Shown here piece by piece: positions 1 to 13,044 of a stretch of 64,000 nucleotides of DNA (position 1 is its first letter; each line of letters starts with the position of its first letter). A program made the translations under genes and the position numbers. This DNA is from Ancylostoma caninum (lineage: Eukaryota > Nematoda > Chromadorea > Rhabditida > Ancylostomatidae), in the NCBI GenBank assembly GCA_037903475.1, contig JBAJFG010000442.1, forward strand, positions 335,001-399,000, written 5' to 3'. Under the pieces are notes generated by a model. That model saw only the letters and a list, made by a program, of their open reading frames with translations, was not told where the DNA came from and did not search any database.

Positions 1-883
1 TCCCACATATTTTCTCATCCAAGGAATTAATTAGTGTCTGCGGTTTTCTGTGCAAAGCTAATATATATTCGTGAACGTTCACAAACGCATATTTGTGTCT
101 CATTAATTATTTATGGAAGCAACACGCGCGAAAGCTCGCAAGCCGAATGTAAAAGCATCTGCATTCCTTCTTTCATTTCACTCCCTAGAATATAGAGTAT
201 AGTTAAACTAAATTTTCCATACATTTAAAAGTAGAAAAAGTTTTGGTATTACTACAGTATTTTCAGAACTATAAAGTTTTTCATTCCATTATGAATGTTC
301 AGATCCATGCATTACCCTTATACGGATACTAGACATTGGAATATGCGTTTTCTGCACTCATCAGTGAGGGGAAAAAGGCATAGGAATGTCTAACAACTCA
401 CTTTTAATTCTTTATTTTCATTTTTATTTTATTTATTTTTTATTGAGTGGGTGCGTTTTTCACGCATTCACATTCCGGTGATCAAGGAGATCACCTTTAC
501 ACTTTTTGTTAAAGGTTTAGTACAATTCATGCATTAAAATCTTACTTGTTTTGGTATTCCCAAAACATTTGCTACTAATTTTTGTTTTTACGGATCTGGT
601 CTTCAGTGTCAGGGAACAGGTAATTCTTTTTCAACGTATTTTCAACTTCATAGGTCTTCGGTTACCTAAGGAATCTATTTTTTTCGCGGAACTTGCTGAT
701 CTCTAGGAAGTCTTTACTTGAGGAATACAAATCTAAGTAGGTGGGCGTGAGAGTTCGAGCTACTCATTCATTCCTTAGGATGAACTTGTCATTCTCACAC
801 GATGAATCAGCTTCATTAACCACTTCATTAATCAGAGTTCTCGCAGTCGTTCCAATTCTTTTGAGCTTACTTCCTACTACAAT

Positions 884-1343
884 ACTGCTCCCAATCCTTG
901 CAAAAAGGAAGTGCGCGACGCACCAATACGTCGCAAAGCGTCTCCCCTTCGTAATTTTCTTAGGAATAAAGATATCCATTTTTTTTCTGAATATATGAAT
1001 TCTCTGTATTACAACGGATAGAATGATCCATGACTTTTTCAATACTGTACTCCATACCGGTGAAAAACATCATTACAAATTTAAGCGGACTTCTTTGTAC
1101 CTGACCACTTTAATCCAGAGTGGTCAAAATACTACATTTTTAATGGTATTTTATGCAGATGAAAAAGCACGATGTTGAAAATTTTATATATCATAAGAAC
1201 CGCCATGAAATGCACAATTCGGCTTTTCAAGAAAAATTGGAATTGGTTTCATTTTAAGGATGTTATGAAAAAGCGACGCTTTGCGACGGTTTAACGCGTC
1301 GCGCGCATCCTTCTTGCAAAGATTAGGAGCAGTACTGCAGTGT
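884..1343. repeat. Foldback element
   Basis: Arms of about 75 bp: 884-955 contains GTGCGCGACGC and CGTCGCAAAGCGTC, and 1266-1343 is its near complement. The loop is about 310 bp. Open frames inside are mirror images of the repeat, not genes. Confidence 0.65.
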
Positions 1344-1642
1344 CCTCAATGTTCGAGAAAAATTACTAACGACTCCTTCTATAGAACTTCCTGTTCTTTT
1401 GCTTTCTGCAAACAAGAAAGTCACTTTCAATAATTTTTGATTATGCATGTTATGTGCTGCAATTTTTGCATAGAGTCGAAAACCCCTCCGAATTCCGTGT
1501 TCCTATCATGATTATGTATCTGTAAACAGGGCTTCCCAGAAATTGCACTAGCTTCGAACTACTTGCACATTTTTGCAAATTATATTAAAATTTGTTGCTT
1601 CAATATGTACTAATCATTCTTCACTATATGTGATTAATGAGG

Positions 1643-1990
1643 TCAGTGAGCTACTATTTTTCTTGGACGCTGTAAACAAGTGCTAACAATTTGCAGTTGT
1701 TGATGGCCACATGGCCACGTCTCAATGCCCTGGAGGAAGTAATTAAAGCAAGTGGGAGGGCAGTCTGGATGGTCCTGTGCAAAATAGTCCTGAGAAGTGC
1801 ACATAACGCTGTGTACAGAGCATGGATATATTACGCTGAGTCTGGGTAGCTCTGAAGTTTTGCAGTGATCTGTGATGTGAACCCTGTACCGTTTAGCTTG
1901 CCGATCCTCTATGCTTTTCGTTGTAGAATTGTCCCCGATGCCAACAAAATTACGGCAACACAATTCGAAGTTAGTTGGAATGCCTTCTCA
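1643..1990 (-). CDS. Possible cysteine-rich terminal exon, unidentified
   Basis: An open frame of just over 100 codons on the minus strand ends with TGA near 1645. It carries nine cysteines, including LCCRNF, CPPTC, TWPCGH and VSTCLQRP, which suggests an extracellular, disulphide-bonded segment. A possible acceptor (accaatgag) lies at about 1988. No upstream exon was found and the family is not recognised. In this AT-rich DNA such a long open, cysteine-dense frame is unusual, but it may still be chance or a gene fragment. Confidence 0.25.
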
Positions 1991-4900
1991 TTGGTCTAGA
2001 ATATCCCTTATTTGGAAGGCACCTATAGTTAGGCTTTTGAGGCTTTTAATCATATTAGTACCACTATAATGTCAATTCAGAACATGAACTAAGTACTGAA
2101 CTGAGTTCAAAAGGGTTTATGTACCTAGGTAAGAAGACAGAAGCTTGATATCTGTGCTTTGCCACCAAATAACCAATTCATCTGCTGCGTAGGCTTGCAA
2201 CCTCACACTTGGTTAACTAAACCTCCAGTAAAAAGCTTGATGACAAAAACAACAATTCATAAAAAATCCCAAGCCAGCTCTGCCTTTGACCCGTCATCAA
2301 TTTGCCATAATGTTCTTATTCATATGAGGGCTGACAGAATCTTGTGAAAGTTAGCAAACGAACATGAAGACTATGTACACCCTACATAACACTTCCCGAA
2401 TTCTACAAAAATGGGGAACAGTTAAGCAAATGCCGGAAATTTTCTGAGAACTTCTGAGAAGCCACAAAATTCTGCCGTCTTCATGGAGTTTCCGGAGTCA
2501 ATAATGCGTAAATGCTGTTGGCTGCATCCAGACATATTTTGTAGCTAAATTTGGAAACGATTGGGGTTCTGATGGATGTGCAAGAGCCTCTTTTTTTCAT
2601 CTCTTCAATCTTTATTCCAAAATAGTTCACAGTTCGGACGTAAAAACTATGTGTTTGAAAGTTCTTCGCTCCCGTTCCTTTTCTCAGAGAATTATCAAAC
2701 CCTTCTGAATACGTGGATGAAGGAAATTTTTCGCATTTTTCTCCTTAATTGTTTTTCGCGGAATTTCGACGTTCAGCACTGGTTATCCCTCCTAAAGCGG
2801 AAACATTCTGCGTTCTTTCGACTTCCAGCTGACTCATCTTGCTGTAGACAGACACTTCCGCATTACGTATCAGTGCTTTATTATATAGTAGTATAACAAA
2901 ATTATATCGTTCCCAGAAGTAGTAATAATAATTCAATACAATTGCAAATAATTTCATAATACATACCATAAAGGCGACAATATAAAACTTTAGCATTCGC
3001 AATAGGAAGTAAAGGAGCAGTAATTTCTCTTCTTCCTAGACTTCAAAAAAAACCAATCCTCCTATTAGGTTGTCCCACAGTAAATGGCCGTAATCTAGCA
3101 TTAAATTTCTGGAAGCTTATAAATTCACTATTTCAGAGGCTAGATAGACAACTTATAAATTTTTGTGAAGAGCAAAAACTGCTCTATCTGTATCCTGAAA
3201 AGACTTCCTCAATCTCCTCTTTTTGTAGTTTCTCCAGACTACATTGCACGATGAGGTAAAACAGGTTTTTTGTGCTCTCCCAATTTTTAGACTATTTTTC
3301 TGCCCGAACAGAACGAAAGCCGGATTTGGTGTTAGCTTTGCATTTGGTCAGGTAGTCGTGTTGTAAGCGCGAAGAAGCTGCTACTAGACACACACTTCCA
3401 GAACGATACGAGTTTTCAACTTTGACCAGGTGATGGTCATGAAACTTCTCAGATACGAAAGCATAGTTTCGAAGGCGGGGCGAGAATTCCGAAACAGTCC
3501 GTAAAAATGTGAGCAGCCAGGTTGGACCCAACTAAATCACTGGTCGCTCTGCCTTCTTGTCAACTAAACATCGCAAAAAATGAGCAAAGTGGATTTTGAA
3601 CAGAAACATTACCGGACATGCTTGACTTGCGGCACCATTTACTTTGATCCTTCCAATAAACACTGTTACGAAATGTTCCGGAAAAGTGGGCTTCTTTTAG
3701 TGATGAGTGGACACTGTTTATCAAGATAGAGTTTTGTTTTGTTTGTATCGCTGAGAGAGATATGTATCTATTCAACAAACCTCGACATTCCAGAAAAAGG
3801 TAGCTTTTTCAGATAGATGAAATACTGCTCGAGGTGTTCGACAGTATTAGATCAGGCCAAGAGTAAAATCTACTAAATGCCTCATCTGTTACTTACAATT
3901 CCAACCTCTGCCTCAAGATTCGGTAGAATATGCGTCAGTTTTGATAATCCGAAGAAGTGCATGTCCACTGGCGAGGGGGGGGGGGCAAATCCACACATCC
4001 TACGAAGAAAAATTTCATAGAGTGAGCCATTCGATCTGTCCTTGTAATATTGTGTTGTACAGATCTTTGCCTAATGGAATATTCTCTTGAACTTGCAGTG
4101 AACAGACTTTCTTGTTGAAAATTTATGTGGATCACAATGCGTACTGAAAATTTACCTTTCGCATTTTGTTGACTCCAGCGATTTCGCTTTTCTCTTTCCA
4201 CAGATTTAACAGCATATCGAACATCTGCTAGAAATGCTGACTAAAATGCCAAAATCTCAATTGTGTGCTGAATTACGCATCTTGGAATGTGCACTTACAA
4301 AACGGCCATTATTTGTGGGACAACATAAGAGAAATAATGCTCTAGAATTTTCTCATAAAAATCTGCACAATTTCTCCTGTTTTGCAAAAATTTCCAGGAA
4401 TATGCGCTTCAAATTAGAAAAATAGGAAGTTTTGCGACAGTGTACCAATATTTTTTCACAATTTTCCATGTTTCCTATGAAAATGCGTGCTCAACAGCAA
4501 GAGAACTCATTTAACTGTAAAAGCGACTTGCATGAATGTCGACAAGAATTTAAAATTAAGTGACGCGTTACAGACTATTTGATTCTGTGACCTGTGAATA
4601 TTTACAAGGTGCCCTTGGAATAAAACCTCAGTCTCACGCCTCACTTCTAAAAACCTCATGAGTCAACCTTATTTGTGCTTGCTTTGAACTTCGGATACAA
4701 TAATTTCACAGACCAGCTGACCCTTCTTCTTTCCAGGAAGTTCGTTAGATTCCAGTTTTTGTGGCGAGAGGAACAACAATTTGAAATATATACTTTGAAG
4801 CATAACTATTTTCCGCGAATAGGGCAATTTTGTCTCCAACAGCTCATCAAGCTAGGATCAAAAATGGCACATGGCGAAATAATGAAGAGTTCATATGCCG

Positions 4901-5575
4901 CTAAAAATAAAACGACCACGTAATGACCAAGAAACTGAATGGTTCATCAGAAATAACTTATTCATAGTTCCTATTATATCTCGTATTTCACATCACCCAC
5001 ATATGTTACTATTGGTGCTAATGAGGCGAAATATTTCGTCCTTGTTCTGAGATGTCCGTAGTGATCTTCCCCGTCTGATTCTTGATGATTCATTGCTGCT
5101 GAAATTCGAAAATAGGCTTTTGCATTCGTGTACACCCCTCGCGATAAAAAGTATAACGATGCTTGGGACTAGACGCCTCGGAAGGCCATGCACTGGGTTG
5201 AAAATTGCCTTCTAGCATCTTGTTGTAAATTTTCCGGATCTATCCACAGACAGGGAACTCCGATCGGTCATGTGCAAGCGGCGGGACTGCGACGCGGCGT
5301 GACACTCGAGTTGTCTGCTGCTGGCAGAAGCAGACAACGAGGGCTAGCATGCAGAGCTCCTGTGTCTCTGCCCAAGAGAGACTCTGCGCGGCTCCGCCGT
5401 TTGCACACGGCTGTTCGGAGTTCTCTGTAAATAGATGACTGAAAAAAGAAACTATGACGTGGCAACTTATGGCTTAGTACAACGTTTCCCGAATGGTGCA
5501 AACTGCAGAACTCCTCACCCACCCTATCCTTCGGACATTACCCCTTCCAACGATCGCTTATTTCCCTCGCTTAGA

Positions 5576-5992
5576 AGCAGTGTGTCACCTCGTTTCGTGG
5601 GCTGAAAATATCAACAGACTCTAGAGCTCCTCGTCACGCTAATTCCAAAGATTTACGTGAAAGCTCATAAAAAAGACGAAAACCCCGTTTTCGGAGGGTC
5701 CGAAAGTGCAGTTCACGGACCACCTGGGCGGAGCGGTCCGTGAATGTGCTGGCTGCCCGCCACGCCTGCAGTGTTGGCCAACACGTCTAGACATATCCAA
5801 TCGATGAGATCAATGGCTTCACGCGTCCACTGGGCTCGACAAACTGTTACAAATCCCGTCAGAAAAACGTTTAAGAGTAGGATTTAAAGACCTTTTTGTA
5901 ATATTTCTGGTATACCGTTGGATTCAGCATGTCGAGGAGATTTAGAACCTGGTAATAGCTCAGACACGAAAACGAGGTGACACACTGCCTTT
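5576..5992. mobile_element. MITE with GGCAGTGTGTCACCTCG ends, copy A
   Basis: Inverted ends carry AGGCAGTGTGTCACCTCG (left end slightly degenerate). TTAA abuts the right end, hinting at a TTAA-targeting (piggyBac-like) family, but the left flank reads TTAG. The interior has a GC-rich hairpin around cggaccacctgggcgg. A second copy in inverted orientation lies 430 bp downstream. Confidence 0.7.
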
Positions 5993-6420
5993 AAGGCATT
6001 TCTAGCTAACAAAACATTCACCAAAGTGAAGATGTTGAAAGGGACGGTCAGCCATTTGTTCGATTCTCCAGTTCTTTCCGACCTAGTATAACCAGTAATC
6101 AAGCTTGGATTGGAAATTGGCACCTAAGTTAGAGCGAATGCCCAGATATCATCGACATCTCGAGCCCGATATGCATGACGCTGACCTACCGCTAAGCCCG
6201 ACGTCATCAATGATTAGCGTGCGCGAAAGAGCGCGTGATAAGGCGAGACGCAGACACCTTCAAAATTGACAGCAAAATATACCCAGAGCAGTAGATCTGC
6301 AGTTACACCTAATTACTAATTACGTGGAATGCCCATGATTTTTGAAACAGAGGGGATTACACTCACTGAAAAACGAACTCGTTTGAGCCTGTCAGAATCA
6401 TCAAGACCCTCTGCTCATTG

Positions 6421-6850
6421 AAAGGCAGTGTGTCACCTCGTTTTCGTGCTTGGGGTTTTAGCGGATTCTGAATCTTCTCGAGGCGATGAATCTAGCGGTA
6501 TACATAACTTATTACAAAACGGGCTCTAAGCCGTTTTATTAACGTTTTTCGGGATGGGACTTGGAACAGTTTGTTGCTTCGAGGGGACGTGGGAAGCCGT
6601 TGATCTTATCGATCGGACACGTCCAGACGTGTTGGCCAACGTTGCAGCCGTGGCGGGCAGCCAGCACAGTCACGGACCGCTCCGCCCAAGTGGTCCGTGA
6701 ACTACAAGTTCGGGCCCTCCGAAAGCGGGGTTTTATGCGTTACATTACAATTTTATGCGTTTTATCGTACATCACTGGACTCAGCGTGGCAAGCAGGCCT
6801 ATACTCTGTTGATATCTACAAGCAACGGAACGAGGTGACACACTGCCTTT
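6421..6850. mobile_element. MITE with GGCAGTGTGTCACCTCG ends, copy B
   Basis: A 430-bp element with the same inverted ends as copy A. Its interior (gtgttggccaacg, gtggcgggcagccagcac, ggaccgctccgcccaag) is the reverse complement of the interior of copy A. TTAA again lies at the right edge; the left flank reads TTGA. No coding capacity. Confidence 0.7.
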
Positions 6851-8504
6851 AAAACCAACAGGGACAACATGAAGAGTGGAGCAAAAGTAAATAGCAAGCA
6901 ATGTGCCATCCCTATTTTAGATAAGTAGACTTTGAATTCTCTTCGCACTTGCGGTCCATCAAAAATTTCGTTGCTCCTACCATTGTTCACCATGCCATAA
7001 GAAATATACCGTAGAAATCGTTTTATCACGCTTCTATTGAGAAGCAGAAGATGTGATTTGGTGTTCTCGTTCAGCCCGGCGCGCACGAAGAACTTATTAG
7101 ATTTTTGTTCATCATCGTTTTCCCAAGAACTGCACCGAATTTTCTGCATTTCCTCTCTACCGAGAAAAAACTACTAAATCCCATGAAAATTTGAACGATT
7201 GCCTCTTTTGTTCGACTCTGGTGATTACTTCTTGTTGTTGATCGGTTCATTATTAATGTCGTAAATATTTATTTATTTATTACATGAGTATACTCATGTG
7301 AACAGATGTAGAACCAAACATGTACACGGTGCATCAGTATTAGAATATTCGGGATACAACTGGGAGAATTGGAATAAAGAAAAGTGATGATGGAACTTTG
7401 CCAATTATCTCACGTAGACAAGTACCGGTTAATCATGTTCCTGAATGAACGAACGCTGACTGGTATCCCTTGCTTCTTACCTAACTAGCATACTCCGAAC
7501 CTGCTCTACTGGAAAAGAAATTAAATCTTAAGTTACTTCTGGCTCTAAGAATGACTGGTTTGTTGCTATTTCCTCTGGTGATGGATTTCCGCATGCCACA
7601 GAAGGAGTTTGGTTCCAGATCACATCTCCCGGAAATCAGTTTTTCGAACATGATGAGGTCAAACTTTTTTGTTATTGCAAATATACAAATATTGCTTACT
7701 ATTGTAAATATCATTCTAAGGAAGAATGGGGGGATTGAAAAGAAAAATGGTCTAATGACTAGGATTCGACTAAAAAATAATAATAATTTGTGGATAAATC
7801 AAGTAAGAGTGACTTAAGTAGGCCTTGATTACACCCTACCAGATCCATGCCGAGATGAGCGATTCCAGACCATTGGTATAGCTCGTTTTGCAGTATGAAA
7901 TGATAGTAACTTTCCTCGCCGAACTGTTGAATGCTTCGAATGGAGCTTAAATAGTCAGTAGATATGAGCCTAAATGACTACTGTGCTGTAATTGTGCGTT
8001 CCTAGCTTTAAACTTTCTCTCCATAGCTTATCCCACTAGCGACGAGGTCTTCAAAACAACATCTTTCCCAGGTAGTCACCGAGTTCACCCGAAACCAATT
8101 ATTCTATGGCGTTTCAGGGGCTGTTGCTCTCGAAAAACGAGTCTGCGCTTATTTTCCTAATTGGCGACCACAACGGTTAATTATGTTAATAAGCGGCGAT
8201 CGTCGAACACTTCACTCTCTCTGTGAGGCAAGTTTTGAGCCGGGTCGAAGTAGGCTTGAAACACGGCCATATACGAACGAGCTAAATATTTTTATAGCCT
8301 TGACACATGCTTTGCTTCTTTGTGGGCAACCATATCGATGAAAAAGTTCGTAGAATCTCAGAGTGGTCCTGTTGATTGATTAGATGAACTAGGATAAAAA
8401 AAAGGCCATGAAGAAATATTGTTTGTTCTGAAATTTCAAAAATCAAAGTTTGCTTCAGAATACCACATTCTACTAAGATATGCTGGTCCTAATCTATCTA
8501 CTCA

Positions 8505-8730
8505 GTATACTTCGGACCGAATAACATTTTCGAATAAACATTCGAATTCGAATAAATCAAAATCGACTATTCGAAAAAAGCCCATTTTCGAGTTTACTCG
8601 AAATTCGACTATTCGAAAAAAGTCCATTTTCGGAATTCGAATAGTCGATGAAGGTGCAATTTCAAATTTATTCGGCATTCGATTCGATTTCGTTCCGAAT
8701 AATCGAATAATTTCGAATTTTCGGGGAAAT
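8505..8730. repeat. TTCGAA-rich repeat
   Basis: Dense TTCGAAT and CGAATAATCG motifs. Two near copies of CGACTATTCGAAAAAAGTCC lie about 45 bases apart. Related blocks are at 9300-9515 and, shorter, at 16945-17045. The 125-codon frame across it reflects the repeat. Confidence 0.6.
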
Positions 8731-9376
8731 AGTGTGTCTGCCAAGTTCTTCTTTCCTAGCTCCCAGACTTTGGGTAGTAATATCGGTCTACAATGAACGA
8801 ATGATCAGCACTGTTTTCGATTCTTTTTTCTTAGGCTTCATTCATTTGATCACTCAGAGTGAGTAGAAATTCGTGTAACTTTTCAAAAATATATCAATCG
8901 ACGATTCGCTCTTGTCCATCCCTGCATGCTCCTGAAACGAAACAGCTAGACATCCTTTGAGGACATCATTCTGCCCTAGTTTTCCATTTGAGCTCTTAGT
9001 TGCGTACGAGATAGTAATGCAATCACTATGATCCAGTGCTCGTACTTTCCTACGCTGACCACCAACCACTGTCCGTATATGTCCCTAGAGTGCTCCTTTT
9101 CCGTTTCACTATTAGATCTAGCAAGCAATAAAGGACAGCACCCTGATGTTCTCTTATATTATTTATCTAGAAAAGGTAGAACATTGAATTTGTGTTTCAG
9201 GAAGGTATTGGTCGAAGTCAGTACTACGTACTTGCAAAGCGTCAAAATTCCCAAGTCTTTGCTAGCTATATAAATTCCGGATTAGTCAAATTAACCATCA
9301 AGACCGAATTTCGAATTTATTCAATTATTCGACAGTAGGAAAGCCGAATATATTCGAAAATTCGGTTCAAAGAGAA

Positions 9377-9502
9377 AATCGAACAAATTCGAAATTCGAT
9401 CATTCGAGAAAAGTGAAAAGTCGGATAAATCGAAACTCGATTACTCGAGAAGGGTGAAAAATCGAACAAATTCGAAATTCGACTATTCGAGAAAAATTTA
9501 AA
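9377..9502. repeat. 42-bp tandem repeat, three copies
   Basis: Three copies of a unit of about 42 bp based on ATCGAACAAATTCGAAATTC followed by GA(T/C)TATTCGAGAAAAGTGAAA. It is part of the larger TTCGAA-rich block 9300-9515. Confidence 0.6.
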
Positions 9503-11439
9503 AAATTAGAATATTCCGAAGTTTATTACCAAGGCAATTTTTCGGAGGGACAGCAACAGAAAACTAGAAAAATCGACAGGTGGCCTGTGGTTCTTCCGCT
9601 TTCCTGCAGCTTTTCCTCCGAATAGCTGCTGCGATCCTTGCGACTAGTTGTTGCGGTCCTTCGGAACAGCTGCTGCGGTCCATCTGGTTTTCTACTGCGC
9701 TCCTTCCAATATTTTGTCCAGGAATCGACATGTTGTCACTCCAACTCACATTCCATCACGTTAATTACAGTAACGAAAAACTATTCCTCTTGATTCCAAA
9801 CTTCAAATGGTATAATGTTCGAATTTTTGCCAAATTGAGTACTAGTTATTTACATACATTCTCGGCGATTATACATTGTTGGTTTCCGCTTCTATTCCAA
9901 ATGATAAAGTAAGGGTTTCGGGGTGAGTGGGGAGGGGGGGGGGGATCAGAGGAGTTTACCTGGACTATAAGCGGCAACCACTGTATGTTTTTGCGTGGCA
10001 TTCGCCAGTGATTTATGCGATATCCTTTCTGAAGAATGCTCGATCAGTAAATATTAAATCTAGGAAGCTGTAGAAGTCTTGAAAGTTCAGATGAATTTTA
10101 CTCTTGAGTCCAACCAACCCCCTACTCCCTCTCCCCACCTTCTTCTGAGGGTACTTCTCACTGATCAGTTCAATAATTTCTTCCAATAATCCCCTATTCG
10201 CGCGTGGTTATGTACTCTTCGTTCGATCAAGATTTTTGAAAAGTGGTTTTCTCCAGATTGAGCCAATGATGCGTCGATTTTTGTTCCGTTTAATAATCTT
10301 TTTTATAGCCTCCTATACGTATGTACACTTTGGGTTGATGGTAAAAAATCTTCATTATGCCCCGGGAAACCAGGAAGTTTCATGATGACGCAGAAAACTA
10401 ACTATTTACAGTTTTTGCAATGCTGCACAAGTATTGTGTTTGCTTCTTGAAATTTATGAGAATTCCCGTCTTTTTAGGTCCACATTCTTACATAGTTGAA
10501 GTTTTGCAATACTTGAAAGTAGTTAGAGTTTTGTCAATTTAGGGCTTCTTTCTGGAGTGTCTGATTTCATTGCTGTTTGCATTGTTAGCTGTTTGTTTTT
10601 GCAGAAGAAAACAAAAACAAAAACAGGAAGGGTCAATTTCCAGCATGAGCACGCTGCAAACAAATTTATTCTCGCACGAGAGCAGTTGTATACAGCAGTA
10701 ATTTGGCAATCACTACTGCCAACGCTACTACGTAATTTGAACTTACGATCAATTATGGGTTCCAAGTAATCTTAACACACGTGCGAGAATCCCCCCTCTC
10801 GTTTGTAGCTTTCGAACCACTTTTTCACGTTGTTTTCAACAAGAGGCTTGAAAATTGGGTAATCCAACTTCTACAAAAATAAGATGTAAAAACCGTATTT
10901 ACGGTGGCCTGGTCAGACTTTATTTATAGCGGTCAACTGAAGGCAGTAATAATGCTTGTTGATAATTAGTGGCAGCGAGTATGTGCAACAGGGCAGAATA
11001 ACGTAGGTGAGGTGTTGTTCTTCATACTTATTTATAAACTAGACGGCATACGCGGCTTCGCTCGTGTGGTTCATTATAATTACGGATCATTTCGGCAATC
11101 AACATTTTTGATGAAAATTTTCCGCTCGCTCGTTGGCAAAAAGTCGGTGAAGTTGTTTGGGCAAGGTTTATAAGAAGAATAGTCCATCTGTGTTTGAAGT
11201 GTTTAATAACCCAAACATTCAAACACATTCTTTGTCTTCCTAATCACTCATGCTCGTTTTGTTCTGTTGAGAAATTTCGATCTAACTTCATTCCTGCATC
11301 AATGTACCTATACTGTTTTAATTTCGGGTGTATGTTGTTCCTATGACGAGGATCTGGCCGTTTTTCTTTGCTCTCTCCTCTTTTAAGGCTACTCGTTGGA
11401 GAGATTCTGTTAAGTGCTAGGGGTTGTGTGTTCTTCCAT

Positions 11440-11905
11440 CTCTCATGTCAATGTGCCCTATAGCTAGAAGTGCAGAGTTGCCCACACTCGGCACACCGGT
11501 TGAGCGGGGTTAACCAGTATACCCGTTTGTGGAACTTCCGGTGTTGCTCTTATGACTCAACTTCTGAACGAGGGCATCTTACTGGTTGATGTGAGTGGTG
11601 GCACCGGAGTTCTTCTGCTTTCAAAGGCACCGCTATGGCTTTCAGTATGTCCAGCTACTTGCACTGCCGCACCTGCCATAGGTTTCTACTGCCTTTTATC
11701 TTTCTTCAACAAGGGGCAAGCAAGATCACAATTAATTCCACGGGCTTGATCCCCGTTGATGCTTATTTGTTGTATCTTTTTCTCCTGATTTATTTGATCC
11801 ATGCGCAATTTTTCTTTCTTCGTTGTTCATTGCTACTCTATTTTCCTTAGCTGGAATGTATGCTGCGCCTTCGGCGTAGAAAACAAATAAATGAATAAAT
11901 AACTA
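11440..11905 (+). repeat. Possible non-LTR retrotransposon/SINE 3' end
   Basis: T-rich sequence, then a small hairpin (CTGCGCCTTCGGCGTAG) and an AAATAAATGAATAAATAA tail. The same layout, a short GC stem followed by an AAATA-type tail, recurs near 23200-23241, 36740-36791 and 39025-39064. Such tails mark LINE/SINE 3' ends in nematodes. No reverse transcriptase fragment was recognised. Confidence 0.4.
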
Positions 11906-12874
11906 CAACAAACGCGTTCTCACTCCTCCTCAATAGCGTATAAGTTTGAAGAAACAAATGGATTGATGGTTTCACGCAGTTGAAAAGTTTCCGGAATGAC
12001 CAGCAAAGAGCCAGTGTTTTCCATTTATTTCTATGCCATTCCATAGAGAAATCCTTCATATGAATTGGCTATAAATATCAATTCGATCTGCCAAAGAGCC
12101 TGGTTTTGGCAGGTCCTTCTAGTCTGCCAACTTTGATCATCTTCAGTTAGAGGTGAATGCGAAGTTCGAGCGGTCAACAAATCTTTCCATATAAAGAGGA
12201 AGATCTCAAGTAAACGAAATACTCCCAGGTACTGACTTTGGAGACCCATCGCCTACATTTCCTATCTTTAGCTTCCTAGCTTGGATAAGCGAGTATAGCT
12301 GCACACAGGCAAACTCATGATTATGTGCAGGACTTCAAAAAAGGTACTACACTAGAAAACATGGATAAATTCCTCGATATGGATTTTGCAGACGGCCGGA
12401 TGATTGTGAACAGAATTGAGGAGTCTTTCAGCATCCTCTAAGAGCATATTCATATTTACAGAATAAATTGTTACCGAGAAATCTTTCCGAAAGACCCCGG
12501 CAAAATTTTTTAAATGGCTCGTCTGGAAAGGAAAGGACTTAAAGCCCGAAAATTCCACTGCAAATGCAGCTTAGGATCAGCACTATAATATGCCTACAGA
12601 AATACAGTAAAATCAGTGGTTCAAATCCTAAGAGTTGGTATCAGAAAAGAGAAGGACCTTCCACTATGGTGGAACAGTACCGATATTTGTTTTTGCTCTG
12701 TCAAAGGCATTTAACCGACTCTCGGAAAAGGGGTTACTAGATAATAATGATGAATATTTTTGGAAACTGGAGGAATGCCCGGTCACTGAAATTACGCGGG
12801 TAAGGGGCAGAAAAAAAGCGGAGACGTATCATGTTGGAATTTTGACTGTAGATGCGCACTATACCAACAAGTAT

Positions 12875-13044
12875 CCCCTCAAAGTGGCACGCATCGTTTT
12901 TGAGAAACCGTCTTCGTTTTTGGAAAAAAAACGTCCAAAAATGGTCAAAAAGTGGTTTTTGACCATTTTTTGACCATTGATGACGGTCTTTTTTTCAGAA
13001 ACGAGGAAGGTTTCTCAAAAACGAAAGATGCCACTTTGAGGGGG
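12875..13044. repeat. 170-bp foldback element
   Basis: Near-perfect inverted repeat. The left arm begins CCCCTCAAAGTGGCACGCAT and the right arm ends with ATGCCACTTTGAGGGG. The centre repeats tggtcaaaaa and its complement. Open frames across it (12635-12973 plus; 12945-13160 minus) partly translate the same arms. Confidence 0.8.

Larger units (their letters stand above)
1..5575. other. Gene-poor AT-rich region
   Basis: No conserved exon was recognised on either strand. It holds the foldback at 884-1343, the cysteine-rich open frame near 1.64-1.99 kb and a GC-richer patch at 5180-5430 with a CTGCTGCTGG/AGCAGACAAC hairpin. Confidence 0.5.
6851..12874. other. Region with repeats, no gene recognised
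   Basis: It contains the TTCGAA-rich blocks (8505-8730, 9300-9515), an ATTT tract at 7265-7280 and the possible retroposon end at 11440-11905. Open frames are short, overlapping and unlike known families. Confidence 0.5.

Noticed and set aside
741..1042. Overlapping plus and minus frames of about 90 codons
   Set aside because: They translate one arm of the 884-1343 foldback.
12635..12973. 112-codon plus-strand frame
   Set aside because: The last third is the arm of the 12875-13044 foldback and no domain is seen.
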